DNA from: Dinochytrium kinnereticum
Lineage: Eukaryota; Chytridiomycota; Chytridiomycetes; Chytridiales; Chytridiaceae
Assembly: GCA_027604005.1 (NCBI GenBank)
Contig: JADGJT010000011.1
Location: 78,781-138,535 of the forward strand
Reading direction: 5' to 3'
DNA length: 59,755 nucleotides
The position numbers were made by a program, and so were the translations under genes. A model generated the notes under the pieces. It ran no database searches. It worked only from the letters and a program-made list of their open reading frames with translations, and was not told the DNA's origin. Each line of letters begins with the position of its first letter. Positions within the stretch are counted from its first letter, which is position 1. Shown here piece after piece: positions 21,806 through 33,470 of this stretch.

Positions 21806-24800
21806 TCATCCATCCATCTCAACATCTTCATCCTTCTTCACAGGGCTCTCTTTAACAAACGGCGCAAGAATATCAAAGCTCCCAGTTCCACCTCCAACAA
21901 CCTTCCCAACAACAAGTCGAGCCGAAGGTGAATCAAGGGGGTCAACATCTCCTGACAGTGTGGCAGTGGTGAGGAAATTGGCTGTGGTCTCAAATGTCAT
22001 TTGAGCAAAGGGCGAGGGGTTAGAACTCATGCTGTTACGGTTAAAGGGCTTGTAGCCGCCTTCAAAGGTCTATTGAGCGAGAAAAAGTGTTAGCCTAATG
22101 GGGAGGGCAGAGAGTGAGATTTCCGAACGCACCATGTAATCGGCGATAAGAGACAAATGTCGAAGATCGACACTGATACCGTATACACCGAATACGGACG
22201 CAATTTCCTTCATAATAGATGCGCGAGCCGCCTCAACACCATAAGTGGAAAGCATCGCAGCGATATCGTTGGTGTAGACATCGTGCACGTTGATTTGGTT
22301 GTCGAAATCCCACATTCCCTTCAAATTACAACCTTCCGTACCAAGCTTATTCTGATGAAAAATATGTATTAGCGTGACGAAAATATTCGTCGAAGAAAGA
22401 CCAAAAACTCTTTTTCTTTGTTTTTATATGAGCTTACCGAGGTATCGCTTTCAGATTCCTTCTCTAGGGGGTAGCATCTAACGACTCCAGGGACTTCGTG
22501 AATAACTACAGATTTGAGGACTTTCTCAACGACAGCTACCATCAGTAACTTCTTGGTTGCAGCAGTAAACTAACAATTAAGAAGGTCATTAGTTCAAGTT
22601 CTTGATAAGAACAAAGATAAAAGGATAGTAAAAAACGTAATACCGGGTCGCAAAACAAAGTATACAAATAAGCACTAACCTTTAAATCCAGTTCACACCA
22701 TCTGCCATACTTCTTATCAAACCTGTACCCACAGCAATACCTGGTGGCTCTTTTAATCCTATCCAGTCTTGTATCCCCTGAATCATCCATCTGCTCATCA
22801 TCCTCATCCTCGTCCTCCATCTCCACAATCTCAACCTCCCCACCCTCTTCCTCTTCATCCTCCTCCTCCTCCTCCTCTTCCTTCCCAATAGCCTCCTCAT
22901 CCTCCTCGTCAGGCATATCATAGCTAGCCTGCTGAGATCGATTCCGAGACCTCTTGGATGCATCAGCATCCCCATCCTCACCCTCACTCTGCGCCTCATC
23001 TTCGTCGCCATCATCATCACTATCCCCATTCGTCTCTTTCGTTTTCTTCCCTTTCCCTTTTTTGGGCCGCTCGTCATCATCATCACCATCACCCGCCGCA
23101 TTCTCATCATCTTCGTCACGAGCAGCCCGGCTCTCCAGGTTTTCAAAGACTCCTAGTGCCGTTCCAATAAGAGCTTCGTCAGTGTCTTCACTCTTCTTCT
23201 TGGCTTTAAGCTCCTTTATGATGGCTTTGTCGAGGAGGACGACTAGACGACGTTCGACCAGGGTGCCGAGGTCGCGGGGGGTTAGGCCGTGCTCGGCTTC
23301 GTAAGAGGATTGAGGCCAGAATTTAAGGCGGACTGTGAGGAGTTTATGGCGACCCTCGTTCTACATTTTTACAGCGTCAGCCTAATTCTCCTATAATCTA
23401 TAACTTTCAACTTACGTTCAAGATGAGCCTCTCCTTTACGGTGACACGCTCCATGATGTCGGCCATCGTGAGCCTCGAAATGGCCTTGCAAAGCCTCTGG
23501 GACTCACCGTCATCGACGCCAGGCATAAGAGTCAATCTCATAACTGGAGTTTTGATCTTGTTCGAGGCCGTCATAATGATTTCTCTCAAACGAGGAATAC
23601 CAAGCGTGACATTTTTCTACAAGGATTTAAGAAAAAAAACAAAAACACCATGCCAACCTCGTTGACAGAACAATAAGGAGATTTGAATAAGAGAACTCAC
23701 AGCTCCAAATCCTGCAAAATGGAAAGTATTCAATGTCATCTGCGTCGAAGGCTCTCCGACAGACTGCGCCGCCAATAATCCAACAGCTTCCCCGGGATCC
23801 GCGAGCGAATTCAAGTATTTAAAGTACATGAACAGCTTGAAATGTTTCGTCCGCACCGCATCCCCACCCGCGAAATTCGTCGGAGTCCTCCCAACAACAT
23901 CCGCCTTTCGGACCCAGAACTTATCCTTATTCTTCTCAATAAACTCCATGACCTGATGATCGAATTTTTCACTGACGCTCCCCAAATTCCTGCTCGGGCT
24001 CAGCACGCTCATAACAGGATCACATTCCGCACTGTCACGGTGATCTTTCGTGTACTTTCGGACAGAGTGCTCGTCAATCATGCTAAAGACTTCGTCTGGA
24101 CGGTAGCGTTGGACGAGAGGGGAGTAGTTCATAAGGTTGAAATCAAACTTCTCGAGGGTTTTTTGTTTGACAACGTCGAGACCGTCTTCGCCGTACAGGA
24201 ATTGGAGGACAGAGCCGTCCGAGTCTCGGACAGTGTGATCGTAGTGGACTCGGAGACCTTCAAGGTGCTTAATCAGGCAGCGCTGGAGATAGCCGGAACG
24301 GGAGGTCTTGACGGCAGTGTCGATCAATCCTTCACGACCAGCCATGCCTAGTTTTTCAGTTGATTTTTTCCAAGGTTGATTAAAGATTCCCTCGTGTTGT
24401 AAAGCATGAATAATACAGAAATGGCTACTTACAATGGAAAAAGTACTCCTGCGGCTTGATCCCTGTCAAGAACCGTCCAGTAATATATCCACCCGCCCGA
24501 GCCGACGGATCAAAAGGTCTAAAACTCGGCAAAGTCTTCCCAGAAACCATGGTCGGCACTCTCCTACCCTCCAACTCCTGCTGTCCCAAAAGACAAGAAA
24601 TCTGCGAAACGTTGACCGAAGATCCCTTCGCACCCGACACCGTCATGACCTGCATATTATTCCTCGGGAACGGTTTCAAGAGACACGGGGGCACCGTCTT
24701 CGCAATAATCTCCGAGGTGATCTTGTTTGTCGTAGACTTCATAACAGAATCCAACCCGGCCATCTTCTCGTCATTACGGAGAACGGATTCAAGACGTGAT

Positions 24801-27800
24801 TCCAGGAGAGGATCGGCCCCTTTCCCTTCCTTATCAAGACCAACATATTCTCGGGCGGTGGCGTTTCCGGCCCACCTGGCCGAGGCGATGAGCTTCTTAC
24901 GTATGGAATCTCCTTCAGGCGTCAACCTCAAGTCATCCATTCGACAGGTGAATCCCGCGGTCTGAAGGTGCTGAGTGAAGAGTCGACCGAAAATAGAGAG
25001 AAGTTTCCCTGCGTAAGAAGCTCCGTAAACTTCGTAGACAGCGTGGACGAGACCATGAGCTGTGGCACCGAATTGCGATTTATCGAGAATACCGGTAACG
25101 AGGTAGTTGTCCATAACGATAATTTGTTGCTCTTCAGGAGCGCTGGGTCCCCAGTATTTGGCGGGAATGCGGGCTTTTGACACAAGGTTCAGGGCTCGTT
25201 TTTGGTACGTCAAGTTCTTCAAGATCGTGGTGATCTAGAATTTGGCAAATATAAGAAAAATAAAACAATCTGTCTCTCATTCGAACCTCCCCTCCCCAAA
25301 CCATTCCCACCACAAAAAAAAAACAACCACTTACCACTTGCTTTCCAGTCCAAAGCGGCACAGGCTTCCAAACAGCCGGCTGGATATACTTAACCTTTCC
25401 ACGGTCACCCAAAATAACCTCATTCTCAATGTTACCATTACCAATGCCTCCTCCACGGAAAGCAGCCTCAGGTCTCAACGCCCCGTAAACAAGCTGAAAG
25501 TACTGGCCCCTCGTGAAGAATGTATCTCGGGAGGTCATATCCACACCAGCATCTACGTGGTCTTGAATGAGACCACGGAGAACCCCACCGTCGGTAGGGA
25601 CAAGGTACTGCTGGTCTGTGCGAGCGATCAGCATGGCTTCAGCTCGACCTATCTCGTTTTGGGGGAAATGGATGTTCATCTCGTCACCGTCAAAGTCGGC
25701 TGTTTTTTTTTGTTTTTGTTAATGATTTTAAGGGCAAGAGTTAAACTTTCTTGCAACCACTGTTTGATAGACGATATCAAGTAGGAACTAACCGTTATAA
25801 GTGTTGCAGTTAGCATAATGCATACGAATCGTCTTCTCCCCCGGCAGAACACGAGCAGTATGTGCCATCATAGACGGCTTATGCAGAGTCGGCTGTCGAT
25901 TCAAAATCAAAAAGTCTCCATTGCGAAGATGCCGGTACACCTTCTTATTCGTATGCGGAAGCGCCCTCCCTAGAAGAAAATAACAAACAAAAAACGCCAA
26001 TAAGAAACACACTACGACCCCCCATAAAACAAACAAAAGAAAAACCAAAGAAACCCTCACCACTCTCATCAGAGGTTACATTGGGTGTCAAAAGCTGGTT
26101 AGCGATACCAGCCCTCCCACTTTCATCAAACTGCTCAAGGTTCGTGACGCTTCCGTCCTCCATCTCAACAAATGAGGCACCTGGCCACTTTTTGGGACCG
26201 TTGATGACAGCCTGACGAAGTTTCTCAACGTTGTGGTGGGTAACAGGCTCAGGATAAGTGAGCTTGCTTGCAAAGACGGGGGGGATCTTGAATATTTTTT
26301 GTTTTTGTTTTTTTTTAATTGAAAATAGTTGCGAAATCAAACAAGCATATTAGGCGAAACCATAAACGAGAAAACCCCAACAACTGCTCAAAAAAAAGAA
26401 CAAAAAAACTCACCCCAATTTCATTGGTCTCGATATAAGGATCAGGGCTGATAACGGACCTTGCCGCAAAGTTGACACGTTTCCCCATCATATGCTTCCT
26501 GAACAACCCCTCCTTCTTCTCCAAAAGCTGCCTAATCCCGGGTGGCGCCTCCTTCCCCTTCACCAAAGGCGCCTTTGAAGAATCGATCAAGTACCCCACC
26601 TCATCCTGCAACCGAACGCAAAGGTTCACAATCCTAGAGAGCAGGATGGGAAGCCTCTTCATCTCCTCCGAATCCTCCTCAAAATCCGCTTCCACGATCG
26701 CGCGTTGCTCACGCCTCAATGACCGAATCTGATCGTTGGATTTGAGGATAGCCGTCAGGTGCGTGTTTTGAGGGTCCTCAAAGAGCATGTCACCCATCTT
26801 CGAGGCTGGTCGGAACTTGCTGGGGGGGACGGCGACAACTTCAAGGAAGAAGGTGCTGTCTGACGATGAAGTGCGAGGTGATGATCGGGAAGGGGAGGAA
26901 CCGTAGAGGAGGTCAAAGAGGAGTTTCTCGCGTTTCCAGAGAACTCGAAGGTGAGCCCGAACTTCAATGGAGGAGAGGTATCGCGCCTTTTCGGCTTTGA
27001 CAACCTCGGGCTCTGCTTCTGCCTTCTGGAGCGACCGTTTCCCCGTCTTGGCGTCCACGACGGCTCCGATATCATCGGCATCAACCTCTTCTTCGTCGCT
27101 GTTTTCACCGTCATCAGGAACCCTAGCAGCCTGAATGCTTCGAGCAAGCTGAGTTTGAACTTCAGGGTCCTCGGGCTTCTCTCCCTCCTTAAGAGCGTCC
27201 TCATCCACGTCAAGCTCCCTCTCAGCTCTAAACACATCCTCGTAGTGAAATTTCCTTGAAACCATCCTGGACTTGACCTTCGCAGGAAGATCCTTCTCAA
27301 ATATCTTTGAGATGCCGTCCTTTCGGAACTTTGGAGACATGCCCTTGCAGTTCGGGCAGGATTGGGGGGAGATGGAGGAGAGGATTTGACGCTCGAGTTT
27401 GCGAAGGGCGTCGGTGACCATAGTGGACTTGACGATGCGGTGAATCTTCTTTGTGGGATCGATTCCAGCCGCCTCGAATTTCGCTCGAACGTACTCATCA
27501 ATCGCAGCCATCAAGTCCTCAACAGATCTAGGCTTGGTGCCAAGATAAGAATCAACAGTTCCCTCTTCGCCATCAATCTCCATCCCCATCCCAGCCTCAG
27601 TCGTATGCGCCTCCTCCTCCTCCTCCTCTTCCTCCTCCTCCTCCTCCCCCTCACCAGCCTCGTCCTCCACAGAAGACTTCTTAGACTGCGTCTTACCCTT
27701 CTTCCCCGTCTTTGGCATGGCAGAAGGCTTGGACGCAATCACATCGTCCAAACCAATGGCGTCAACGACAAGACCGGCACGAAGGAGCTTGAGCTTTGCG

Positions 27801-28453
27801 ATGTAATGATGGACTTGGAGACGACTGAGTCGGAGCCTGTGGCAGTAGTAGCAGAGTGATTGGAGGAGCTTGTACATGAGTCGGAAGGTGAGGGGGTTGT
27901 AGGCTGGCGTGGCGAGTTCGATGTGGCCGAAATGACCGGGGCAGGAGAAGTAGTTGAGCGAGCAGGTAGTGCAGCTACACGTATCATGACCAGAATCGTT
28001 TCCAAAGGTTTCAATACAGCAAGATATTGCAAGAATTCCAAGGGTTAGACATAGCGATAAGAATAAAATCCACCAAGCAACGACAATAAAAAAGAAGAAG
28101 ACGAAAGGGAGATGAAAAAAAACGTGGACACCCCAAAAAAACCAAAGAGTCAAACGAAACGCGGCAGAAGCAACAGCCTCAACACTCTCCCAACCCACAT
28201 CCCAAGTCCACCCACCCCAAAGCAAAAAAGAAAAAGAATATAAAACACACTCCAAGAAAAAAACTGACCTATCCCCCTTCTCAATAGGGCCGAGCGCCAA
28301 ATCATAGAGCCCACCATTTGTAGGATGCCCCTGCGTATCCAACAACACTGGATTCGAGATCGCCTTCACAGAAAGCTTCCGCAGCTCTTCCGTCGAGTAA
28401 AACGAGAAGGACACGCCGAGCACCTCTGCCGACACTGGGTTCGAGATGTTCAT
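21806..28453 (-). CDS. RPA190: RNA polymerase I largest subunit
   Basis: This is the catalytic subunit of the nucleolar polymerase that transcribes 35S pre-rRNA. It has about twelve exons from the ATG at 28453. Motifs in order are the N-terminal zinc-binding [18 protein letters not shown], a second CPNC pair, [16 protein letters not shown], the active-site [10 protein letters not shown] (assembled across an intron near 25700-25800, three Mg-binding Asp), [20 protein letters not shown], the bridge-helix/trigger-loop segment [24 protein letters not shown], and [17 protein letters not shown]. The end [17 protein letters not shown] matches Pol I rather than Pol II or III, and there is no CTD heptad repeat. 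Two strongly acidic inserts are present, one near the clamp (27590-27660) and one in the jaw (22800-23130). The first intron (about 27973-28268) happens to stay open in frame, so a naive ORF call would wrongly include it. Confidence 0.96.
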
Positions 28454-28808
28454 GGTTGTTGGTCAAATCCCCTGTCCCCCCTCTTCTTCTTCTTCTTCTT
28501 TCTTCTTCTTCTTGGCCCCTTGCTTCTTCTTGCAAGCGCTTTCAAGTGAGCGACAATGTTCCCCCGCCCTTTGCTGGGAGCTTTGCTGGTCGGGAGGTGA
28601 TGATGCTGCGATGGAGTGTCCGTCCGTCCGGTGAAAGCGTTGGACTCGTCCTCCTGTTGCCGTCTGATGCAACTTGTCTTGAACAAAAAAAAAAAAAAAA
28701 AGGGAATCTCACCCCCCCTCAAAAAAAAAGAAAAAAAAGAAAACGAAAAGAAAAAAAAAACAACCGACCCAACACCCCATCCCAACACCCCATCCCATCC
28801 CGTCAGCC
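28454..28808. promoter_or_regulatory. Head-to-head region of RPA190 and uS13m
   Basis: This 355-bp interval between two divergent start codons must carry both promoters. It contains a CTT repeat at 28483-28513, just inside the 5' leader of the polymerase gene, and A-rich tracts at 28684-28700 and 28720-28760 in the uS13m leader. No specific factor site was recognised. Confidence 0.55.
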
Positions 28809-29376
28809 ATGTTCCTCCTCGGCGTCAACCTCCCCGACAACAAGATCGTCTCAGTAGCCCTCCGCTCCATCTACGGCATCGGCAAGTCAACCTCCGAATC
28901 CATCTGCAACCAGCTCCTCATCCACCGTCACTGCAAGCTCCGGGAGCTTCCCGAAGAGAAGGTCACCCAGCTCTCCCAACTTCTCAACGGCATGAAGATA
29001 GAAACAGAGTTGAGGAGAGAGGTCATTGATAATATTCAGAATCTGGTGCAGATTGGGAGTTACAGAGGGTTGAGGCATAAGGCTGGGTTGCCCGTTCATG
29101 GTGCTAGGACGAGGACGAATGCGAAGACTGCGAAGAGGCTTAATGGGAAGATGTTGGGGCAGGCGAGGAGTTATTCCACTGGGACAGCGGGGTGAGTTTT
29201 GTTCTTTGTTGTTTTCCTTTCTATCGCTTGTTTGAGCGCGTTCATCTGTCTTTCCAATTCACTTGGCCTCACCTGTATTTACCCATTCTCTCGTTCCACT
29301 GCTTAACTCCTCATTTTGCTGTTTCAGATTCATCGACTCTGCCAAACCCTCCATCTTCCAATTCTTCTCATCATGA
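28809..29376 (+). CDS. SWS2: Mitochondrial small-subunit ribosomal protein uS13m
   Basis: uS13m sits in the head of the mitochondrial 30S-like subunit and contacts the 5S-side bridge and P-site tRNA. Exon 1 (28809-29191) encodes the S13 fold: LGVNLPDNKIVSVALRSIYG, GIGKSTSESIC (helix-two-turn-helix), NIQNLVQIGSYRGLRH and LPVHGARTRTNAKTAKR. The GTGAGT at its end, with an acceptor before 29328, adds the short exon FIDSAKPSIFQFFSS and gives 143 residues, in the size range of the yeast protein. If the intron were retained the protein would stop after 128 residues. The N-terminus lacks an obvious cleavable presequence, as is common for this protein. It is shorter than cytosolic uS13 and of bacterial type. 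Confidence 0.88.
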
Positions 29377-30544
29377 ACCCATCTCCGACACCCCTTAACA
29401 ACAAAAAGGCGAACACAATTGCCATAAAACCACCTCAGGCTGAAATCGAAATAACCGCCCCTGTTCATGAACCTGATCTACCCTCTTCTCTCTGTTGAGA
29501 AAACCTTCAAGTTCTTCACAGTTTTTTCTGTTTTGAAGCTTGGGGAGGTCAATCTGTACACTTCTCCGCCCATTCCATCCCCCAACCCCTCGCTCTCGAA
29601 CCTTTGACATCCTGCGATGTTTATGCCCCGTTCAATAAATAAGAGAATAATACCCTTGAGGAATGCTGAAGTGGTTTGGTTTGTGGGGGGGGGAAGGGTG
29701 GAAAGACCTTGACCTGTTGTTTTCGAGGTTAAAAGAAGAAAAAAAAAAGTCCCAAATAACCCCGCTAATAATAATTGAATGTGTGAGTTTAGTTTGATCG
29801 TTTCTTGTTTTCCTTCCTTCTTTCCTTTTGTTTTCCTTTTGTTTGTGGGTTTTGGTTTTTGGTGTTTTGTTCGTTGGGGAAGAAGGAATTCTGGTCTTTT
29901 GTTCATTTTCCTCATCAAAGAGTAGTAGTGGTAAGAAAAAGCCGTGTCGCTTACCCAGTGATTTCGCCCCTAATTGCTCACCTGGCTTTAAAGGTCCACC
30001 TCATGCACACGCGATGGGGTAGCTAAAACCAAATCAAAAACAATGGTGTGGGGATAGCAGTGTAAGGCAACTCATCATCAAAGTCTTGCGCCAAAATGAA
30101 TACCAAGCTAATACCAACAAAAACGGTTTTTGTGAGTAAAAGAGTTTGTAATGACGAATGTTCCAAAAACCTCAAATAAGATAACTCTGCCATGATAAGT
30201 GAAAAAAGTTCCCCCACAAAAAAAAACAAACAAAAATGGGTGGCATACTCATAATTAATGCAAGAGTTCCTCATAATCAATGCAAGAGTTCCAAAAAAAA
30301 AACAAAAACAAACTTATCACATATAAACAACAAACACGCCCGCCAGCAAAGAAAAAACATTCGAGGAATTGGGGATAAAGCGCCGCCCCCTTCATTTTAA
30401 CGACAACATGAAGAGAAAAAGCAAACAACAACCAGTTAAGCATGGAAATCATGTATCCAAAAATCAAACCAAAACAAAAAAGAAGAAGAAGAAGAAAACG
30501 AAGAAGAACTCAAAGGTCGTGACCCACACAGATCCCAATCCCCA
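29377..30544. other. Intergenic, convergent 3' ends
   Basis: This interval holds pyrimidine-rich and A-rich sequence between the converging uS13m and MFS genes. A partial direct repeat of ATCAATGCAAGAGTTCC-like units occurs at 30255-30292. Minus-strand open frames here are hydrophobic but have no family match and no plausible exon links. Confidence 0.5.
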
Positions 30545-33046
30545 CTAATGAGACGGCCCAGCCTTCTGCATCTCCTCAGCCGACAAAACCCTGGTCTTCC
30601 ACGAAATAAACAACGCCGCCAAAAACGCAACCCCACAAAACGGCACAGCGTACCTAAACACCCCCTGCAAAGCCCCCACAAACACTCCAGTAATCATATC
30701 CTTAACCTCCTGCGGCAACGCATCAAACTTATCCCGATCTCCACCGCCCCCCGCAGGATCCGAGAACGCCGCACGAAGCTCCTCAGGAAGCTTCGCAACC
30801 CCCGATGCAAACCGATCGTTGAAGATGGCGGAGAGGATCGCGAGGCCGATGCCACCACCGATGGATTGAAAGAAGGAGGTGAGGGCCGAGACCGTCGCGG
30901 TGTCGACTTGGTCGACCGAGGCTTGGGCCGCCAAGATGTTCATCTGGATCGTGAGACCCAACCCGACGCCCACTATGAACAGGGCGCCAATCTCCGCTGC
31001 CCTGGATGAGTTTTGGTCGAGGGTTGAGAACCAGTAGGCTCCACCAGTGACCAGCGCGCAGCCGGTGATGATGAACGGGGGGTAGGATTTGACGTAGGTG
31101 AGCAGGATGGTGCCGACGATGGAGAAGACAACGAGTCCGAGGAGGAGGGGCAGGAGTTGGAGACCGGCTTGGGTGGCTGTGTCGCCGTGGATGAGTTGGA
31201 AGTATTGGGGGCCGTAGAAGACAAAGGCGAAGAAACCCATGCCAAGGAAGAAGTTGTTGATAAAGACAAAGACGACGTTGCGTATTTTGAAGAGGTGGGG
31301 AGGGATGATGGGCTCTTTCACTTTGAGTTCGGTCTAACGGTGGTTGGTGGAGACGGTGTGAGCGAAAAAATCAAAGGGTTAGAGAGGGAAAATAAGGCGA
31401 ATCGAAAAACGTTTCCGAAAAAAAAACAAATGCATGAAAGGTTTAGAGAGGGGCCTTTTGTTTCCTCCCAAAGCCGAAACTTGGAAAGCTTTGGCGGGCA
31501 AAAAAGAGAAAAAGAAAAAAGAAGAAAAAAAAAACGGAGCAAAACAAAACACAACAGCAAAGTCAAGCCACTCTAAGCACAATCAATCGAAAAACAGAAA
31601 AGAAAAAGAGATGAAATGAATCCACTCACGAAGACGAGGGCAGCGATAAAAAGGGCCGCAAGGACAAAGCAAGAGATGACAAGGGGCGAGCTCCAGGCAA
31701 ACGTGACCCCACCCAAAGAGACCGGAATAAGAATGAGGATAACAGCAATGAGCAACAACACCGTCCCGGTGAAATCAATCCTCCTGATCTGCTCCTTGAA
31801 CGCCACGGGTGTGAACGGGATCCTCAGATAAAAGTAGACCAACGGAAACGCCATCACACCAACAGGCAAATTGATATAAAAGCACCACCTCCATGAAATC
31901 TTGTCGGTGAAGGCTCCGCCGAGAAGAGGACCGATGATGGTGGAGATGCCAAAGTTGATCCAGAGGATGGTGAGGTATTTGGGGCGTTCTTTGAGGGAGA
32001 ACATGTCGGAGATGGAGATGAGGACCATGGAGAGGAGGGCGGCCCCACCAATGCCTTGGATGGCGCGAAAGACGATGAGCATGTAGATGGAGTTGGCGGC
32101 GCCGCAGCCTGCGGAGCCGAGAACAAAGATGATGATGCCGCTGATAGGGAGATTGTGTGAGCGAGGGGGCAGGTGGTCTCTTTCAAGGGAGGGGGATTTG
32201 TGCTTACAAGAGGGTGATGACGCGGTGACCAAAGATCTGCGAGAACTTTCCGACCATGGGCTGGAATGCGTTGAAGGTGAGCACGTAGGAGGTTGCGACC
32301 CAGGCAATGTCCTTTTGCGAGTTGAACTAAAAACACAGTGATGTTTTTAGTGGGTAGAAAGGAAGGATGCAGAGTGTAAAGTGGAAAATTGAAAGTTGGA
32401 GGTAGAAGGCAGGAGACAGAGTGTAAACTGTTTATGGGTAGAAAGCAGGCAGGGGAGGGTGTAAAGTGCAAACACAGAGTGAGTGCATCTGTGTCACAGT
32501 GCACAAGAACCGTCCTTCCCCCCCAAACAAGGCAGGCAGAGCACAACAGCCTGCTGCTGTCTGACTGACAATCCCATCTGGCTGCTGTCTCTCTCTCTCT
32601 CCCTCACACCCTTACCTCACACCACCCCTCATGCGCCACACCACCACCAACCACCTCATGCGGACACAACCATCACCACCTCTTACTTCTTGCTGCCAGA
32701 CAGAAAATAAAAACACACAGCAGACTAAACTCACCTCGGTGCTGATGGCCACCAGCGCCGTCGACACGATCGTCGCATCCAACGCAGCCAAAAAGTGCGC
32801 TGCGATCAGCCCCACAAACAGCGGCACGAGCACAGACGCAGAGTACTTGATGAACCCATCCTCGCCTGCCTCCTGCGCAACCTCTTGACCGCCAACAAGG
32901 CTGACGGTGTCAACGCCGTCCACGGGCTTGGCCTTGAGGCTCTCAGGGTCGGCGGCAGCATCCTTGGCGACAGAGTGCTTGGGATCGCTGGGGGCAGCGG
33001 CGAGCGTTGCGGAGGACTCGCCCTCGGGCAGAGTGTGTGAAGCCAT
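30545..33046 (-). CDS. MFS drug:H+ antiporter, DHA2 (14-span) type
   Basis: This is a major facilitator exporter of the DHA2 group, which usually pumps drugs or small metabolites across the plasma or vacuolar membrane using the proton gradient. The start is the ATG at 33046; the frame upstream opens only with a TTG. About four exons give a cytosolic N-terminus of some 70 residues and then fourteen predicted spans. Signatures are LDATIVSTALVAIS (helix 1), FRAIQGIGGAALLSMVLIS, the motif-C-like GISTIIGPLLGGAF, and SWRWCFYINLPVGV, which is characteristic of DHA2. The C-terminal half has GQxLL-like loops and IGGGIGLAILSAIF. A 28-bp tandem repeat lies 200-345 bp upstream of the start codon. The substrate cannot be inferred; no biosynthetic cluster surrounds the gene. 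Confidence 0.9.
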
Positions 33047-33241
33047 CGCACTCTCTCTCTCTAGATGCAAAAGGGAAGAAGAAGGGACGGGAGAGACGGG
33101 AGAGCGGAGAGCAAGCGCTATTTATAATAAATAAATATTCATTTGTGAAATTGTCACTTCGGCTCCGTTGGCCGGGCAAATAGAATGAAGAATTATGCAC
33201 CACAGAGGTTTCTACCACCTGCTCACTGTCAACACTCACTG

Positions 33242-33390
33242 CAATGCATATTTTCTTATTCACAGTCACCACTGCATATTTTATTATTAACAGCCACCAC
33301 TGCATATTTTATTATTCACAGTCACCACTGCATATTTTATTATTCACAGTCACCACTGCATATTTTATTATTCACAGCCACCACTGTTAC
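33242..33390. repeat. 28-bp minisatellite upstream of the MFS gene
   Basis: There are about five tandem copies of a 28-bp unit containing CACTGCATATTTTATTATT followed by CACAGTCAC. The inner copies are nearly identical, and the first and last are degenerate. It lies in the interval between the MFS start codon and the end of the kinesin gene. Confidence 0.9.
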
Positions 33391-33470
33391 TATTGCATCT
33401 CTCTCCACATCACATTGATTATTGTGTGATAAAAAAAACAATAATAACAACATAAGAATTAGAAGAAACA

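Noticed and set aside
22682..23146. Met/Arg-rich minus-strand frame of 154 residues
   Set aside because: It is a shifted-frame shadow of the acidic insert of the Pol I subunit.
27973..28268. Hydrophobic insert in the Pol I subunit
   Set aside because: It is an intron that happens to stay open; splicing GGGGATAG|GTCAGT to TGTAG|CTGC restores the conserved zinc-binding N-terminus.
29380..30470. Hydrophobic minus-strand frames as a membrane-protein gene
   Set aside because: They are short and AT/pyrimidine-driven, with no conserved motif or in-frame junctions.
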